The notes beneath the pieces were generated by a model that was not told where the DNA came from, searched no databases, and saw only the letters and a list, made by a program, of their open reading frames with translations. The position numbers and the translations under genes are program-made. This document shows, piece after piece, positions 32,383 through 41,475 of a stretch of 64,000 nucleotides of DNA. This DNA is from Firmicutes bacterium UBA5201 (GTDB taxonomy: Bacteria > Bacillota > Clostridia > Peptostreptococcales > Acidaminobacteraceae). Numbering within the stretch: position 1 is the stretch's first letter; every line of letters begins with the position of its first letter. The stretch is taken from positions 1 through 64,000 of the forward strand of contig DHVT01000011.1 in NCBI GenBank assembly GCA_002412775.1, in the 5' to 3' direction.

Positions 32383-34010
32383 GAAAATTGAGACCACTGA
32401 AAATAATAATGATGCTATTTCTGATTGCCATAGTGATGGGACAACTTTCTTATGCGAATGCGGAACCCGTGATCGATGTCGGCCTTTCCTATGGGAGTGT
32501 CAGCACAGGTCCGTTCGACATTGAGAGTACCAGTGGTTTTCTATTCGGAATTGACAGTAAGGCAGGCGGTTTCATTTCCCTTATGAACCTTGGTGCCTTC
32601 AACCGATTGCAGATCCAAAAAGATGAAGGGTATCATCTGAAACTTGGGAATGCCTATCCGAACCACGAAATGGCGCAACTCGATTTTAACAGATTGAAAT
32701 CCATTGACGGAACAGTCTATATGGCTTATGATGGACAATGGCATATCCTTTATGGGCAATTTGCTTCAGAACAGGAAGCGATGATCGCCATAGGAAGTGC
32801 CGGGCTCAAATTCGGCCTGGACATGGTTGAGGTATATGATTTTGCCAGCATTGGTGTGACTATATCCGCGGATGGCGTGCCTGTGTTGTCCTATGATTCA
32901 TCGATTCCGGAAACCATGTTCAAAAGTGATGTTTTCAAATTCAGACAAGTGCAATATAGAAATGGTTTTTTGGTGAAACGCCTTCCGGGCAGTGACATGA
33001 CGTTCATCAACCGCGTTGGCATGTCTCATTATCTTTATGGTGTCTTGCCAAAGGAAATGAGTGGTGACTGGCCAATCGAAGCCCTCAAAGCGCAAGCTGT
33101 TGCAGCCAGAAATTACGCCATTCAAAGTATCGGAAAATACGGAGAATATGGATTCGATGTCTGTGATACAGTCAAAAGTCAGGTGTATGGAGGCTATTCG
33201 GTGGAAAAACCGATGAGCAACCTGGCGGTGGATGCCACCGTGGGAATGGTTCTGACTTATCAAGGACTGCTCGCGCAATGCTATTATCATTCGCATAGTG
33301 GAGGCTATACCGACGCACCTGAAAACATATGGTCTGCGGCGATTCCCTATCTCAAACCCGTAGAGGACCCTTTTTCGCTTGGTGCTCCGAACACGGATTG
33401 GCATGTCGTCATGAACAATGTGGAGATTGAGCAAAAACTGATCATCGCCGGTTACAACATCGGCAAACTGGAAAAGATCAGAATCCTGCAGCGCACGGTA
33501 AACGGAAGAGCCGTGACGGTTCAATTCGTCGGAACCATGAGCACTGCGACTCTATACAAGGAAAAAACACGTTCGATCCTAGGTTCCACCATATTGAAAA
33601 GTCTTATGTTCAGCTTTGACCCTGCAACTGCGGTGACGAAAATTCCTGAAAGGCTACCTGCGCCAGGCGTTGTTTTAGCGCCTAAAATCGCACTCAGTTC
33701 AGAGGGTGCTTACGCTGAATATGAAACTAAAGACTCGATTCGTGTGGTGACAAGCAGAGGAACGACTTTGTTCAGAATCAACAGGATACAGCCTCCTCAG
33801 CAAATTGTGACCACTACAGTGGATGTGTTTGAGGAAGTGGATGCAAGTGGTGGTTCGGTGACTTTTTACGGTCATGGCTATGGTCATGGGCTTGGAATGA
33901 GTCAATGGGGTGCTAAAAAGATGGCGGAGCTCGGCTTTGATTATACAAAGATTTTGGCACATTATTACAATGACACACGACTTGAGGCAATATATAATAA
34001 ACAAAATTAG
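32379..34010 (+). CDS. SpoIID/LytB-domain secreted protein
   Basis: 543 residues with an N-terminal signal peptide (basic RKLRPLK, hydrophobic core, cleavage near YANAEP). Residues about 90-135 look like a SPOR-type repeat (GQWHILYGQFASEQEAMIAI). The SpoIID domain follows: YGVLPKEMSGDWPIEALKAQ, DTVKSQVYGG, YYHSHSGGYT and, at the end, HGYGHGLGMSQWGA. SpoIID is a lytic transglycosylase needed for engulfment; vegetative homologues stimulate amidases. Position after ruvB and before queA is common in Clostridia. Sporulation itself cannot be concluded. Confidence 0.88.
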   Translation: MRKLRPLKIIMMLFLIAIVMGQLSYANAEPVIDVGLSYGSVSTGPFDIESTSGFLFGIDSKAGGFISLMNLGAFNRLQIQKDEGYHLKLGNAYPNHEMAQLDFNRLKSIDGTVYMAYDGQWHILYGQFASEQEAMIAIGSAGLKFGLDMVEVYDFASIGVTISADGVPVLSYDSSIPETMFKSDVFKFRQVQYRNGFLVKRLPGSDMTFINRVGMSHYLYGVLPKEMSGDWPIEALKAQAVAARNYAIQSIGKYGEYGFDVCDTVKSQVYGGYSVEKPMSNLAVDATVGMVLTYQGLLAQCYYHSHSGGYTDAPENIWSAAIPYLKPVEDPFSLGAPNTDWHVVMNNVEIEQKLIIAGYNIGKLEKIRILQRTVNGRAVTVQFVGTMSTATLYKEKTRSILGSTILKSLMFSFDPATAVTKIPERLPAPGVVLAPKIALSSEGAYAEYETKDSIRVVTSRGTTLFRINRIQPPQQIVTTTVDVFEEVDASGGSVTFYGHGYGHGLGMSQWGAKKMAELGFDYTKILAHYYNDTRLEAIYNKQN

Positions 34011-34022
34011 AAAAGGTGGAAC

Positions 34023-35045
34023 ATGAGAACTAAAGACTTTTATTTTGATTTACCGGAGCGTTTGATTGCACAGACGCCTCTTTTGGACCGATCTGAATCG
34101 CGATTGATGCATTTGGACCGTGCGACTGGGGAAATCTCGCATCGCAAATTTTACGATTTTTTGGATTACCTGTCTCACGGGGATTGTTTGGTGCTCAACA
34201 ACACCAAAGTCATCCCTGCGAGACTTTTTGGTGTCAAGGATACTGGCGCCTCGGTGGAATTCCTTCTACTTAAGAGACTGAATTTGAACCAGTGGGAAAC
34301 GCTGGTCAAGCCTGGAAAAAAAGCCAAGATCGGCACGGAATTTATTTTTGGCGATGGAAAACTGAAATGTGTCGTGATAGGAATAGGTGACGAGGGAACG
34401 CGAATCATCGAGTTCAGTTACGACGGTATTTTCGAAGAAATACTTGAAGAGCTTGGAACGATGCCATTGCCTCCATACATCACTGAAAAATTGGATGATC
34501 CAAAGCGGTACAACACGGTATATGCCAAACACAACGGTTCTGCGGCAGCACCGACAGCCGGACTCCATTTCACACCTGAACTTCTTGAGAAGGCACGGGC
34601 AAAGGGCGTCAAAATTGCCTACATCACACTTCATGTGGGGCTTGGTACATTCAGACCCGTCAAAGTGGAGGATGTGAACGATCACAAAATGCACTCCGAG
34701 TACTATGAACTCGACGACGAGAATGCGGCACTCATCAATGAGACCCGTTCGTCGGGTGGTCGAATCATCTCAGTGGGAACGACATCCACAAGAACCCTCG
34801 AAACCATAGCGGATGATCATGGTCAGGTCTCAGCGGGAAGCGGATGGACAGAGATATTCATATATCCAGGTTACAAATACAAAGTGGTGGATGGACTCAT
34901 TACGAATTTCCATTTGCCTGAATCGACGTTGATCATGCTCGTAAGCGCACTGATCGACAAGGCGACCATACTAAATGCCTATGAAACAGCAGTAGCCGAG
35001 GAATATCGTTTTTTCAGCTTTGGCGATGCAATGATGATTATATGA
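34023..35045 (+). CDS. queA: S-adenosylmethionine:tRNA ribosyltransferase-isomerase QueA
   Basis: 340 residues, full length. It has DFYFDLPERLIAQTPL, the typical N-terminus, and SRLMHLDR, LVLNNTKVIPARLFG, GSAAAPTAGLHFT and TNFHLPESTLIMLVSA. It transfers the ribose of SAM onto preQ1-tRNA to make epoxyqueuosine. ATG 34023 follows AAAAGGTGG. tgt, the preceding step in the pathway, is next. Confidence 0.96.
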   Translation: MRTKDFYFDLPERLIAQTPLLDRSESRLMHLDRATGEISHRKFYDFLDYLSHGDCLVLNNTKVIPARLFGVKDTGASVEFLLLKRLNLNQWETLVKPGKKAKIGTEFIFGDGKLKCVVIGIGDEGTRIIEFSYDGIFEEILEELGTMPLPPYITEKLDDPKRYNTVYAKHNGSAAAPTAGLHFTPELLEKARAKGVKIAYITLHVGLGTFRPVKVEDVNDHKMHSEYYELDDENAALINETRSSGGRIISVGTTSTRTLETIADDHGQVSAGSGWTEIFIYPGYKYKVVDGLITNFHLPESTLIMLVSALIDKATILNAYETAVAEEYRFFSFGDAMMII

Positions 35046-35063
35046 TTTGAGAGGAGCACAAAA

Positions 35064-36188
35064 ATGGCAATTCGCTACGAACTTATCAAAGAATGCAAAC
35101 AGTCAGGAGCAAGACTTGGCAAACTGCACACCCCTCATGGCGTGATCGACACACCGATATTCATGCCGGTGGGCACACAAGCCACAGTCAAGGCCATGAC
35201 ACCAGAGGAACTCAAAGATATGGAAGCGCAGATCATTCTGTCCAACACTTATCACCTTTACCTCAGACCGGGACATGATCTCGTGAAAGAAGCGGGTGGC
35301 CTCCATAAATTCATGAACTGGGACAGACCGATATTGACAGACAGTGGTGGTTTCCAGGTCTTCAGTTTGGGCGATCTTCGAAAAATCACAGAAGAAGGCG
35401 TGGAATTCCAATCGCACATCGATGGCAGCAAACATTTCCTCTCACCTGAGAAAGTGATGGAGATCGAAAATGCCCTTGGAGCGGATATCATTATGGCGTT
35501 TGACGAATGCGCCCCGTTCCCGGCCGAACATGATTATGTGAAGAAGTCATTGGAGCGTACGACCAGATGGGCGGTCAGATGCAAAGAAGCGCACACCAAT
35601 ACGGAGCACCAAGCTCTATTTGGCATCGTTCAAGGCGGCATGTACAAAGACCTTCGCGAGCAAAGTGCCCGTGAACTGGTGGCGCTTGATTTTCCAGGTT
35701 ACAGCATCGGTGGCCTCAGTGTGGGTGAGCCCAAAGATTTGATGTACGAAGTGCTCGATTACACTACGCCCCTACTGCCTAAGGACAAACCCCGTTACCT
35801 GATGGGTGTGGGAAGTCCGGATGCCTTGCTCGAAGGCGTCATCAGAGGCATTGACATGTTTGACTGTGTCTTGCCTACGAGAATTGCGAGAAACGGCACA
35901 GCGATGACATCCGTGGGAAAAGTGGCGATCAAAAACGCCAAATACACCAGAGATTTCACACCGCTTGATCCGGAATGCGAATGCTATTGCTGCAAAAATT
36001 ATACAAAGGCCTATTTGAGACACCTTTACAAAGCGGATGAGATCCTCTCGTCTAGATTGATGTCCACACACAATCTTTTTTTCCTGATCGATCTGATGAA
36101 GAAAGTACGTGTGGCAATCATGGAAGATCGCCTTCTTGACTTTAAAGAAGAGTTCTTTAAAAAATATTATGGAGAAAGTCTTTTATAA
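35064..36188 (+). CDS. tgt: tRNA-guanine transglycosylase Tgt
   Basis: 374 residues. Catalytic Asp in LTDSGGFQVFSLG and DCVLPTRIARNG, and zinc ligands in CECYCCKNYTKAYLRHL. It exchanges guanine-34 for preQ1 in tRNAs with GUN anticodons. ATG 35064 follows GAGAGGAG. The de novo preQ1 genes are not in the window. The queA-tgt-yajC-secDF order is conserved in many bacteria and is interrupted here by the SCIFF genes. Confidence 0.97.
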   Translation: MAIRYELIKECKQSGARLGKLHTPHGVIDTPIFMPVGTQATVKAMTPEELKDMEAQIILSNTYHLYLRPGHDLVKEAGGLHKFMNWDRPILTDSGGFQVFSLGDLRKITEEGVEFQSHIDGSKHFLSPEKVMEIENALGADIIMAFDECAPFPAEHDYVKKSLERTTRWAVRCKEAHTNTEHQALFGIVQGGMYKDLREQSARELVALDFPGYSIGGLSVGEPKDLMYEVLDYTTPLLPKDKPRYLMGVGSPDALLEGVIRGIDMFDCVLPTRIARNGTAMTSVGKVAIKNAKYTRDFTPLDPECECYCCKNYTKAYLRHLYKADEILSSRLMSTHNLFFLIDLMKKVRVAIMEDRLLDFKEEFFKKYYGESLL

Positions 36189-36271
36189 TTCATTAAATTT
36201 CTGTTATAATGATATTTAAATGAGCTTCGTATAAAAAACGAAGCGAATAGACATTTAAGGAGAGAATAATT

Positions 36272-36580
36272 ATGGAAAGTACTTTAGGATTAATTCTTTA
36301 TATGGGTTTCTTCTTCGGACTGATGTATTTCTTGCTCGTCAGACCTCAAAAGAAGAAAACGAAACAATTGAACGAACTTAGAAGCAACATCCGTTCCGGT
36401 GATCTGGTCGTTACAATCGGAGGAATCGTCGGAAAAGTGATGAGCGTCAAAGAAGATGAATTCGTACTTGAAGTAGGCGCCGCAAAAACGAAATTGACTT
36501 TCAAAAAGTGGGCTTTATCCGCTATTGAAAAGCCTTCAACTGAAGAAGTTGTGGCTGTTGATGTGGAAACGATCGAATAG
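36272..36580 (+). CDS. yajC: Preprotein translocase accessory protein YajC
   Basis: 102 residues: a short N-terminus, one membrane helix (about 5-25), the motif VRPQKKKTKQ right after it, then a small soluble domain (GDLVVTIGGIVGKV). YajC associates with SecDF. secDF lies 2.2 kb downstream, beyond the SCIFF genes. ATG 36272 follows AAGGAGAG. A TATAAT box lies at 36205-36210 and a hairpin GCTTCGT/ACGAAGC (36224-36245) in the leader. Confidence 0.93.
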   Translation: MESTLGLILYMGFFFGLMYFLLVRPQKKKTKQLNELRSNIRSGDLVVTIGGIVGKVMSVKEDEFVLEVGAAKTKLTFKKWALSAIEKPSTEEVVAVDVETIE

Positions 36581-36594
36581 TTTTGAACGGACTG

Positions 36595-36629
36595 AAAAAG
36601 ACTTGCTCGTCATGAGATAAGTCTTTTTT
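36595..36629 (+). terminator. Intrinsic terminator after yajC
   Basis: AAAAAGACTT (36595-36604), inner CTC/GAG pair, AAGTCTTTTTT (36619-36629). It separates yajC from the SCIFF unit, which has its own TATAAT box at 36647-36652. Confidence 0.8.
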
Positions 36630-36701
36630 ATTTTTAGAAATTATGTTATAATATCTTGTATTTTGGAAGTGAGACATTTTAAACATTTGGGAGGATCAAC
36701 C

Positions 36702-36842
36702 ATGAAACATATCAAAACAATAAATACGGGGTCTTTAAAGAGTTCCGCTGCACACGGTGGATGTGGGGAGTGTCAGACATCTTGCCAATCAGCTTGTAAA
36801 ACTTCATGTACAGTAGGCAATCAAGAGTGCGAAAATAAATAA
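36702..36842 (+). CDS. scfA: SCIFF peptide precursor (six cysteines in forty-five)
   Basis: 46-residue ribosomal peptide precursor. It starts MKHIKTINTGSLKSSAAHGG and carries six cysteines at 21, 24, 28, 32, 36 and 43, with the family-typical CQTSCQSACKTSC pattern. The maturase next door forms a thioether between a Cys and a Thr residue in SCIFF peptides. The peptide is near-universal in Clostridia and its function is unknown. ATG 36702 follows TGGGAGGATC. The gene was found by reading the gap between yajC and the maturase. Confidence 0.95.
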   Translation: MKHIKTINTGSLKSSAAHGGCGECQTSCQSACKTSCTVGNQECENK

Positions 36843-36854
36843 TTAGAACTATTT

Positions 36855-36880
36855 AAAAAGCAGAGTGTACTCTGCTTTTC
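36855..36880 (+). terminator. Terminator between scfA and scfB
   Basis: AAAAAGCAGAG, loop TGTA, CTCTGCTTTT then CTTT. It lies 12 bases after the scfA stop and 21 before scfB. Partial read-through would give more peptide than enzyme. Confidence 0.75.
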
Positions 36881-36901
36881 TTTATGCAGACGGAGGAAAG
36901 T

Positions 36902-38254
36902 ATGATTCATAAGTTTAAACAGGGCGATCTTTATTTTGTGCTGGACGTCAATAGCGGAGCGGTTCATGTAATCGATGAGATTGTCTATGACGTATTGGAA
37001 TATTACCCTAAACAATCACCTGTGGAGGTGATCAAGTCACTCAAAGATCGCTATACGGAATCCGAGATCAGAGATGTTCTTGAAGATGTGGATTATTTGA
37101 TTGATAATGATATGCTTTATACGGATGACGCTTATGTGAATTCCATCGAATTCCAGCAAAGAAGTCCGATAGTCAAAGCTATGTGTCTTCATATCGCACA
37201 CGATTGCAACCTCAGATGCGAGTACTGCTTTGCATCGCAAGGAGACTTCGAGGGATCAAGATCGATGATGTCATTTGAAGTCGGAAAAAAGGCACTGGAT
37301 CTATTGGTGGAGAAATCGGCGAATCGCAGAAATCTCGAAGTGGATTTCTTTGGCGGGGAACCACTGATGAATTTTGAGGTGGTCAAACAATTGGTCGAGT
37401 ACGGTAGAAGCATTGAAGCGGAACGAGGCAAGAATTTCAGATTCACTCTCACTACCAACGGAGTGCTTTTGAATGATGATAATATCGCGTATATCAACGA
37501 ACATATGGAAAATGTCGTGCTCAGTATCGATGGCCGCAAGGAAGTGAACGACAGGATGAGATACACCATCGGCGGTGGGGGATCTTATGATGTCATCGTT
37601 CCGAAATTCAAGCAATTGGTGGATTCGCGCGGAGGCAAATCGTATTACGTGAGAGGAACATTCACTAAGAACAATCTCGACTTCGCGGCTGATGTCATTC
37701 ATATGGCAGACCTGGGATTCTCGAGTACTTCCGTGGAACCTGTCGTGGCCAGTCCTTCGGATCCATATGCGCTTTCTGAAGAAGATCTCGAGATCATCAA
37801 AAATGAATACGACAAATTGGCTGAAGAGATCATTGCGAGAAAAAACACGGATCGCGAGTTCAACTTCTTCCACTTTGCAATCGACATGTCACAGGGACCA
37901 TGTGTCATCAAACGTCTTTCGGGTTGCGGTGCGGGTTCTGAATATCTTGCCATCACACCGGAAGGTGACATTTACCCTTGCCACCAGTTTGTGGGCAACG
38001 ACCATTTTAAGATGGGCAATGTCATGGCGGGCATTCTCGATTTCGGCCTTACGAAAGAGTTCAAAAACGCACATGTCTATAACAAAGAAAAGTGCAGAAG
38101 TTGTTGGGCGAAATTCTATTGCAGTGGTGGATGTCATGCCAATGCTTACAATTTCAACAATGATATCTACGTTCCATACGATTTGGGATGTGAGATGGAA
38201 AAGAAAAGAATTCAGAATTCAATTTACATTTATGGGAAACTCAATCAAGAGTAA
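36902..38254 (+). CDS. scfB: SCIFF thioether maturase (radical SAM/SPASM)
   Basis: 450 residues. The N-terminal ~90 residues resemble a peptide-binding (RRE-like) region. The radical SAM cluster motif is CNLRCEYC (Cys102, 106, 109) and the SPASM domain supplies further Fe-S cysteines: CGAGSEYLAITPEGDIYPC, then CRSCWAKFYCSGGC. It forms the Cys-to-Thr thioether in ScfA. ATG 36902 follows GGAGG; the upstream ATG at 36884 is on the terminator tail and is rejected. Confidence 0.96.
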   Translation: MIHKFKQGDLYFVLDVNSGAVHVIDEIVYDVLEYYPKQSPVEVIKSLKDRYTESEIRDVLEDVDYLIDNDMLYTDDAYVNSIEFQQRSPIVKAMCLHIAHDCNLRCEYCFASQGDFEGSRSMMSFEVGKKALDLLVEKSANRRNLEVDFFGGEPLMNFEVVKQLVEYGRSIEAERGKNFRFTLTTNGVLLNDDNIAYINEHMENVVLSIDGRKEVNDRMRYTIGGGGSYDVIVPKFKQLVDSRGGKSYYVRGTFTKNNLDFAADVIHMADLGFSSTSVEPVVASPSDPYALSEEDLEIIKNEYDKLAEEIIARKNTDREFNFFHFAIDMSQGPCVIKRLSGCGAGSEYLAITPEGDIYPCHQFVGNDHFKMGNVMAGILDFGLTKEFKNAHVYNKEKCRSCWAKFYCSGGCHANAYNFNNDIYVPYDLGCEMEKKRIQNSIYIYGKLNQE

Positions 38255-38274
38255 TAGAGTTGGGAGGGTGTATC

Positions 38275-38781
38275 ATGATCAGATCTTTCAAGGCGTTTTC
38301 GCCTGAAATCGGAGCATCGAACTTTTTAGCGGAGACAGCTGTGCTGATCGGGCAAGTTTTTATGGAAGAACATGCAAACGTTTGGTATAATACAGTAGTT
38401 AGGGGTGACGTGGAACCTATAAGAATCGGCAAGAACTCCAATGTGCAGGATTTGGTTATGGTTCATACGAGTAGTGGGTTTCCGGTCACGATCGGAGATG
38501 ACGTCACAATAGGTCATAATGCGACAATTCACGGCTGTACGATAGAATCCAATGTTCTGGTTGGGATGGGTGCCATCATTCTTGATGGGGCACATATCGA
38601 AAAAGACGTGATCATAGGCGCTGGATCGTTGGTCCCCCCTGGCAAGAGAATTCCATCAAAGTCTTTGGTTATGGGCTCGCCCGCTAAAGTTGTCAGAACG
38701 CTTTCAGAGGAAGAAATAGAGAGCATTGGAACATCTGCACACCATTATGTGGAATTGTCAAAACAATACAATCAGAAATAG
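38275..38781 (+). CDS. Gamma-carbonic-anhydrase-like left-handed beta-helix protein
   Basis: 168 residues of hexapeptide repeats (VRGDVEPIRIGKNSNVQDLVMVH, IGDDVTIGHNATIHGC, VLVGMGAIILDGA). The metal-binding His triad is present (HTS, GHNATIHGC), as in Cam-H/YrdA/PaaY proteins. Carbonic anhydrase activity is often not detectable in this subgroup. ATG 38275 follows GGGAGG; an upstream in-frame start at 38260 overlaps that site. It sits between scfB and secD, with 20 and 12 base gaps. Confidence 0.88.
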   Translation: MIRSFKAFSPEIGASNFLAETAVLIGQVFMEEHANVWYNTVVRGDVEPIRIGKNSNVQDLVMVHTSSGFPVTIGDDVTIGHNATIHGCTIESNVLVGMGAIILDGAHIEKDVIIGAGSLVPPGKRIPSKSLVMGSPAKVVRTLSEEEIESIGTSAHHYVELSKQYNQK

Positions 38782-38793
38782 GGAGGCTTCCAA

Positions 38794-40089
38794 ATGAAAG
38801 GAAAAAATACGCTCTTATTTTTCCTAATTGTCGCATTGATTGCGGGCACTGCATTTGTCGCGGTCAATGGTTTAACGATTGGTTCGTTTTCCATTGAACC
38901 AGTGGGCGATGCCATGAAATTAGGACTGGACATTAAGGGTGGCGTTGTAGTAGTCTACGAAGCGCAAACCGAAGAGAAGGGTGCTGATCTGGCACGAACC
39001 ATGGAACAGACCAAGCAAATCATCAGTAGACGTGTCAATGAACTTGGACTGACTGAACCTATCATAACACTTCAAGGTGATGATCGAATCAGAATCGAGC
39101 TTCCGGGTGTGGACAATGCCCAGGATGCCATTGATGTAATCGGCAAGACCGCACTACTTGAATTTGGACTTGTAACCGGTCCGGTTCCGGCAATAGAAGG
39201 TTTACCGGCGACCACTATCGATTATGAGACTATTCTTACAGGTACCAACATTTCAGATGCTTTTGTGTCACAAGATGAATTCAACGCACCTGTCGTATCA
39301 CTTAAATTCGACAGCGTAGGTACAGGCTTATTTTTTGAAGGCACAAAAAAAGCTATAGACAATCCTGAAAGATCAGGACAAATCGCAATCATTCTAGATG
39401 GTGAAATCATTTCAGCACCATATACAAGAATTGTCATTTCTGACGGTCAAGCCATCATACAAGGCAGTTTCAGTTTTGAATCGGCCAACAATCTGTCGAT
39501 GCTTATCCGAGGTGGTGCTCTTCCGGTTCAATTGGATGAGATCCAAACATCAGTCATCGGACCGACACTCGGTCTCGACTCACTCAGATCAGCGATCAAT
39601 GCGGCGATTGTCGGATTGTTGCTGGTGGTCGGATACATGATCATATTTTATAGAATTCCAGGGATCATAGCATCAATCGCATTGACGCTTTATGCCTGCA
39701 TCATCGTTTATGCGATGATCGGATTCAACGCGACATTGACACTTCCAGGTGTGGCGGGTATCGTTCTCTCACTGGGTATGGCAGTGGATGCCAATGTCAT
39801 CATATTCGAACGTTTGAAGGAAGAAATGCTGACTGGCAAATCACTCAGAGCCAGTATCGATAGTGGATTCCATAGAGGCATGAGAACTATCATCGACTCC
39901 AACGTGACGACATTCATCGCGGCACTTATATTGTTCGCATTTGGTGAAGGTCCGATCAAAGGTTTTGCGGTCACGTTGATGATCGGTATCGTATCGAGTA
40001 TGTTCACGGCAGTAATAATCACCAAAACGCTTTTAAAACTGTCACTTGGATTTTCAGATCGTAAAAAACTTTATGGATCAAGGGGGTAG
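38794..40089 (+). CDS. secD: Protein translocase subunit SecD
   Basis: 431 residues with six membrane segments: one near the N-terminus, then a periplasmic-type P1 domain (LGLDIKGGVVVVYEAQ; RIELPGVDNAQDA; VSLKFDS), then five helices from about 265. The helix-4 region (PGVAGIVLSLGMAVDANVIIFERLKEE) holds the conserved Asp/Arg. It uses the proton or sodium gradient to pull exported chains. ATG 38794 follows GGGAGG. The stop is adjacent to the secF ribosome site. Confidence 0.95.
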   Translation: MKGKNTLLFFLIVALIAGTAFVAVNGLTIGSFSIEPVGDAMKLGLDIKGGVVVVYEAQTEEKGADLARTMEQTKQIISRRVNELGLTEPIITLQGDDRIRIELPGVDNAQDAIDVIGKTALLEFGLVTGPVPAIEGLPATTIDYETILTGTNISDAFVSQDEFNAPVVSLKFDSVGTGLFFEGTKKAIDNPERSGQIAIILDGEIISAPYTRIVISDGQAIIQGSFSFESANNLSMLIRGGALPVQLDEIQTSVIGPTLGLDSLRSAINAAIVGLLLVVGYMIIFYRIPGIIASIALTLYACIIVYAMIGFNATLTLPGVAGIVLSLGMAVDANVIIFERLKEEMLTGKSLRASIDSGFHRGMRTIIDSNVTTFIAALILFAFGEGPIKGFAVTLMIGIVSSMFTAVIITKTLLKLSLGFSDRKKLYGSRG

Positions 40090-40094
40090 TGACG

Positions 40095-40985
40095 GTGAGA
40101 AATATAAATGTGACTAAAAAATACAAATTGTGGTTTTCCATATCAGGTGCATTCATCCTTGTCGGTTTGATCGTCATGTTGTTGAACGGACTCAACTTCG
40201 GAATCGACTTCACAGGCGGAACGATGATGCAAGTCGATCTTGGCAAAACAGTTGAAGTCTCGGAAATCAAGGATGTCATTGCTGAGTTCGACCTGAATGC
40301 GGATATCGTCCACGCAGGAGTGGACAGCAATGAAGTGATCATCAAGACCAAAGCTTCACTTAGCAATACTGAAAGAATCGATATATTCGAAGTCCTCAAA
40401 GCGGAGTACGGCCTTGCTGATGAAGCGTTCAGAGGTGCTGAGCAATTCGGCCCATCAATTGGAGCTGAAATCAGAAACCGCGCGCTTTTGGCGGTTGTGA
40501 TCGCATCGGTTGCGATGCTCTTATACATCTCTGTGCGATTTGAGACTGTGTTCGGTTTGGCGGCAGTCATAGCACTAATTCATGATGTTTTGATCCTGCT
40601 TTCCATTTACGCGATTTTCAGAATTCCAGTGAATTCATCTTTCATCGCGGCAATCCTTACAATTGTGGGTTATTCCATCAATGATACGATAGTCGTCTTT
40701 GACAGGGTTCGTGAGAATGTGAAACGCGAAAAGGGCAAAACGCATTTTGAAATTGCAGACATGTCCATCAGCCAGACCATTACAAGAACCATCAACACAT
40801 CACTTACGACTTTGGTTGTAATCGGATCATTGTTCATATTCGGTGTGTCATCCATCAGGGAATTCGCATTTCCATTGCTCGCTGGTGTCGCGGTGGGAAC
40901 TTATTCCTCAATATTCATCGCAAGCCCTGTATGGGCGCTCTTAAGACATAAAATAAGCAGAAAAGACGCTTACGCGGCTAAATAA
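40095..40985 (+). CDS. secF: Protein translocase subunit SecF
   Basis: 296 residues with six membrane segments, LNFGIDFTGGTMMQVDLGK after the first, and VGYSINDTIVVFDRVREN in the fourth, the SecF signature. Start GTG 40095 is chosen because AGGGGG (40081-40086) is eight bases upstream; GTG 40089 is in frame but only two bases from that site and overlaps the secD stop. It forms the SecDF complex. A hairpin follows at 40999. Confidence 0.94.
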   Translation: MRNINVTKKYKLWFSISGAFILVGLIVMLLNGLNFGIDFTGGTMMQVDLGKTVEVSEIKDVIAEFDLNADIVHAGVDSNEVIIKTKASLSNTERIDIFEVLKAEYGLADEAFRGAEQFGPSIGAEIRNRALLAVVIASVAMLLYISVRFETVFGLAAVIALIHDVLILLSIYAIFRIPVNSSFIAAILTIVGYSINDTIVVFDRVRENVKREKGKTHFEIADMSISQTITRTINTSLTTLVVIGSLFIFGVSSIREFAFPLLAGVAVGTYSSIFIASPVWALLRHKISRKDAYAAK

Positions 40986-40998
40986 TAGGGTATTAATG

Positions 40999-41033
40999 AA
41001 ATGCGCAGTGGCCTTAAGCAATTGCGCATTTCA
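40999..41033 (+). terminator. Hairpin after secF
   Basis: GAAATGCGCA (40999-41008) pairs with TGCGCATTTC (41024-41033). No strong T-run follows, so it is a weak terminator or a transcript-end stabiliser before the LapA gene. Confidence 0.5.
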
Positions 41034-41067
41034 ATCCTATATACATACTAAAATATGGAGGTGTATT

Positions 41068-41475
41068 ATGCAAATTTATATCGTACTGTCTTTGATTTTC
41101 GGAATTCTGATCACTTTGTTCGCGATTTTCAATTCGGCTGTGGTTGCAGTGAATTTCTTTTTTACTGAACTTCAGATTCCACTTGCTCTTGTGATCATTG
41201 CCTCAGCTTTGATCGGTGCAGTCACAATGCTCATTTTCGATACGTTCAGACGCATCAGAGCGGGTAAGAATCTTAAGGAAATGACCAAAAAAGCGAGTGG
41301 ATTTGAAAAAGAGATCGCTTCTAAAGACGAAACCATCCATAAACTTGAAGATACCCTCAAACAGAAGGAAATGGTTGTGGACAGTCAACTGGAGACAATC
41401 GACGCCCTAAGAAAAAACCAAACTGCCACAATAAATGAAGAAAAATATGAAAATGAAAACGAAACGGTGATTTAA
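41068..41475 (+). CDS. LapA-domain (DUF1049) small membrane protein
   Basis: 135 residues: two membrane helices (about 1-22 and 36-58) typical of LapA/DUF1049, then a long coiled coil (about 65-120) and an acidic tail. E. coli LapA works in lipopolysaccharide assembly, which does not apply here, so the role is unknown. ATG 41068 follows TGGAGGTG; an in-frame ATG at 40996 overlaps the secF hairpin and is rejected. The stop overlaps the recJ start (TAATG), indicating coupling. Confidence 0.8.
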   Translation: MQIYIVLSLIFGILITLFAIFNSAVVAVNFFFTELQIPLALVIIASALIGAVTMLIFDTFRRIRAGKNLKEMTKKASGFEKEIASKDETIHKLEDTLKQKEMVVDSQLETIDALRKNQTATINEEKYENENETVI

